Positions 63,215-64,000 of a stretch of 64,000 nucleotides of DNA are shown piece by piece. Numbering within the stretch: position 1 is the first letter of the stretch; every line of letters starts with the position of its first letter. Source of the stretch: Terriglobales bacterium (GTDB lineage Bacteria; Acidobacteriota; Terriglobia; Terriglobales; Acidobacteriaceae); NCBI GenBank assembly GCA_025934735.1, contig JAICWP010000004.1, positions 186,001-250,000 on the forward strand, read 5' to 3'. Position numbers and translations under genes: made by a program. Under the pieces are notes generated by a model that worked only from the letters and a program-made list of their open reading frames with translations, was not told the DNA's origin and did not search any database.

Positions 63215-64000
63215 CTATTCGTAACGCAGCGCGATCAGAGGGTCCACCGCCGTGGCCCGTCTCGCTGGAATCGCGCAGGCGGCTAAGCCAACCCCCACCA
63301 ATACGGCCACCACAACCAGAAAGGTCACCGGATCCCTGGCCGAAACGCCCCACAGTTGGCTGGAGATAAAGCGGGTCACGAACATACTCGCAATCTCACC
63401 CAGGATCAGTCCCAGGCCGATTAGCCCTAAGCCGTTGAACAGCACCATGCGCAGGATGGCTCCGCGCTCTGCTCCCAGCGCCATGCGAATCCCAATTTCG
63501 TGGGTGCGCAGCGAAACCGAGTACGACATGACGCTAAACACTCCTACCGCCACCAGCGCCAGGCCGATGCCGGCAAAAATCGCGATGAGGATCATGCTGA
63601 ACTCGGGCTTGGAATAAGTGTTGCGCTGCAGGAAGCTTTCCATGGACCCGGTGTCGCTGGTGGCGACGTTGGGATCCACGGACCAGATTTGTTTTTCGAT
63701 GCTGGGCAGCAGCGAGCCAGGGTCAACCGCGGTACGCACCAGAATCGCACCGCTTAACGACGCGACGGCCGTATATGGAACGAACACCTCCGGCATGGCG
63801 GGATCCTGCAGGCCACGATTCTTGGAATCGCCTACCACCCCGATGATTTCAAAATAAGCGTTGTGGGGCAGGTCCGGCTCCTCATCGAGAGCGTTGAACT
63901 TTATTGTGTGGCCGAGGGGATCTTCCTTGCCAAAGTAGTTTCGCGCCAGCGCCCGATTGATGACGGCGACGCGCCTTCCTGACGCCACATCAGCTTCCGA
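63215..64000 (-). CDS. MacB/FtsX-type ABC transporter permease, C-terminal part (cut by window)
   Basis: The frame is open to the right window edge (it continues as SEADV before the nominal GTG at 63988), so the N-terminal part lies outside. The visible 261 residues hold the end of the MacB periplasmic domain (RRVAVINRALARNYFGKEDPLGHTI) and an FtsX domain with three membrane helices (MILIAIFAGIGLALVAVGVFSVMSYSV, then LRTHEIGIRMALGAERGAILRMVL and the last two spans) ending in IPARRATAVDPLIALRYE. This ending and motif set match the duplicated permeases (ADOP) expanded in Acidobacteriota. Such proteins move peptides, antibiotics or lipids across the envelope. Confidence 0.88.
   Translation of the reverse strand, partial: SEADVASGRRVAVINRALARNYFGKEDPLGHTIKFNALDEEPDLPHNAYFEIIGVVGDSKNRGLQDPAMPEVFVPYTAVASLSGAILVRTAVDPGSLLPSIEKQIWSVDPNVATSDTGSMESFLQRNTYSKPEFSMILIAIFAGIGLALVAVGVFSVMSYSVSLRTHEIGIRMALGAERGAILRMVLFNGLGLIGLGLILGEIASMFVTRFISSQLWGVSARDPVTFLVVVAVLVGVGLAACAIPARRATAVDPLIALRYE

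Overview
The window looks like chromosome from an Acidobacteriota (class Terriglobia, Koribacter-like) genome. This is inferred from gene content: an acidobacterial VWFA-related protein, two very large Oar-like TonB-dependent receptors with an N-terminal carboxypeptidase-regulatory domain, the end of a MacB/FtsX-type permease, a high G+C content, and intergenic GGCT(A/G)AAGCC palindromes. No phage, insertion sequence or CRISPR array was seen.

The outstanding feature is selenocysteine. Three genes carry an in-frame TGA exactly where the family has a functional Cys/Sec, and each TGA is followed at the right distance by a bacterial SECIS-like hairpin. (1) The formate dehydrogenase catalytic subunit at 47710-50925 has Sec187, with a GGTCT loop like that of the E. 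coli element. (2) An OsmC-family protein at 4058-4531 has Sec at the first (peroxidatic) Cys position and a normal second Cys. (3) A second OsmC-family protein at 18387-18827 has a normal first Cys and Sec at the second Cys position. The two OsmC proteins therefore carry selenium on opposite halves of the same redox pair, with the same 68-residue spacing. Plain ORF calling cuts each of these genes in two or truncates it.

Layout. 1-2.1 kb: a membrane-anchored coiled-coil protein (cut by the window edge), then a small secreted protein with an LPxxx-TM-basic tail next to a class D sortase. 2.2-4.5 kb: thiO, a methyltransferase and Sec-OsmC, overlapping and so probably one operon. 4.5-9.1 kb: cupin, M20 dipeptidase, amidase, GlcG-like protein and a DUF71 ATPase. 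9.2-16.3 kb: phosphate transporter with its DUF47 partner, VWFA protein, aminotransferase, sugar isomerase/epimerase and xylulokinase. 16.4-18.3 kb: MarR, pirin and DoxX with a shared palindrome. 18.4-25.4 kb (minus strand): spermidine dehydrogenase-like protein, RND efflux adaptor and pump, then the second Sec-OsmC. 25.5-40.6 kb: aldo/keto reductase, tRNA-Leu(TAA), TonB receptor, Sel1-repeat protein, rhodanese/TlpA pair, FAD oxidase, DUF6600-type surface protein, methyltransferase, Fn3 protein and site-2 protease. 40.7-44.6 kb: the gap-pgk-tpiA-tRNA-Leu(GAG)-secG run. 44.8-47.6 kb: polynucleotide-kinase-like protein, isochorismatase-family hydrolase and TonB. 47.7-52.9 kb: a three-subunit selenocysteine formate dehydrogenase with an NrfD-type membrane subunit and no Tat signal. 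52.9-62.3 kb (minus strand): a likely amino-sugar utilisation locus made of TonB receptor, two PIG-L deacetylases, ROK kinase, SIS protein and MFS transporter. 62.7-64 kb: a small TonB-C-like protein and the cut permease.

The sel genes that would decode UGA (selA, selB, selC, selD) are not in this window. Start sites were chosen from Shine-Dalgarno sequences and family alignments done by eye.
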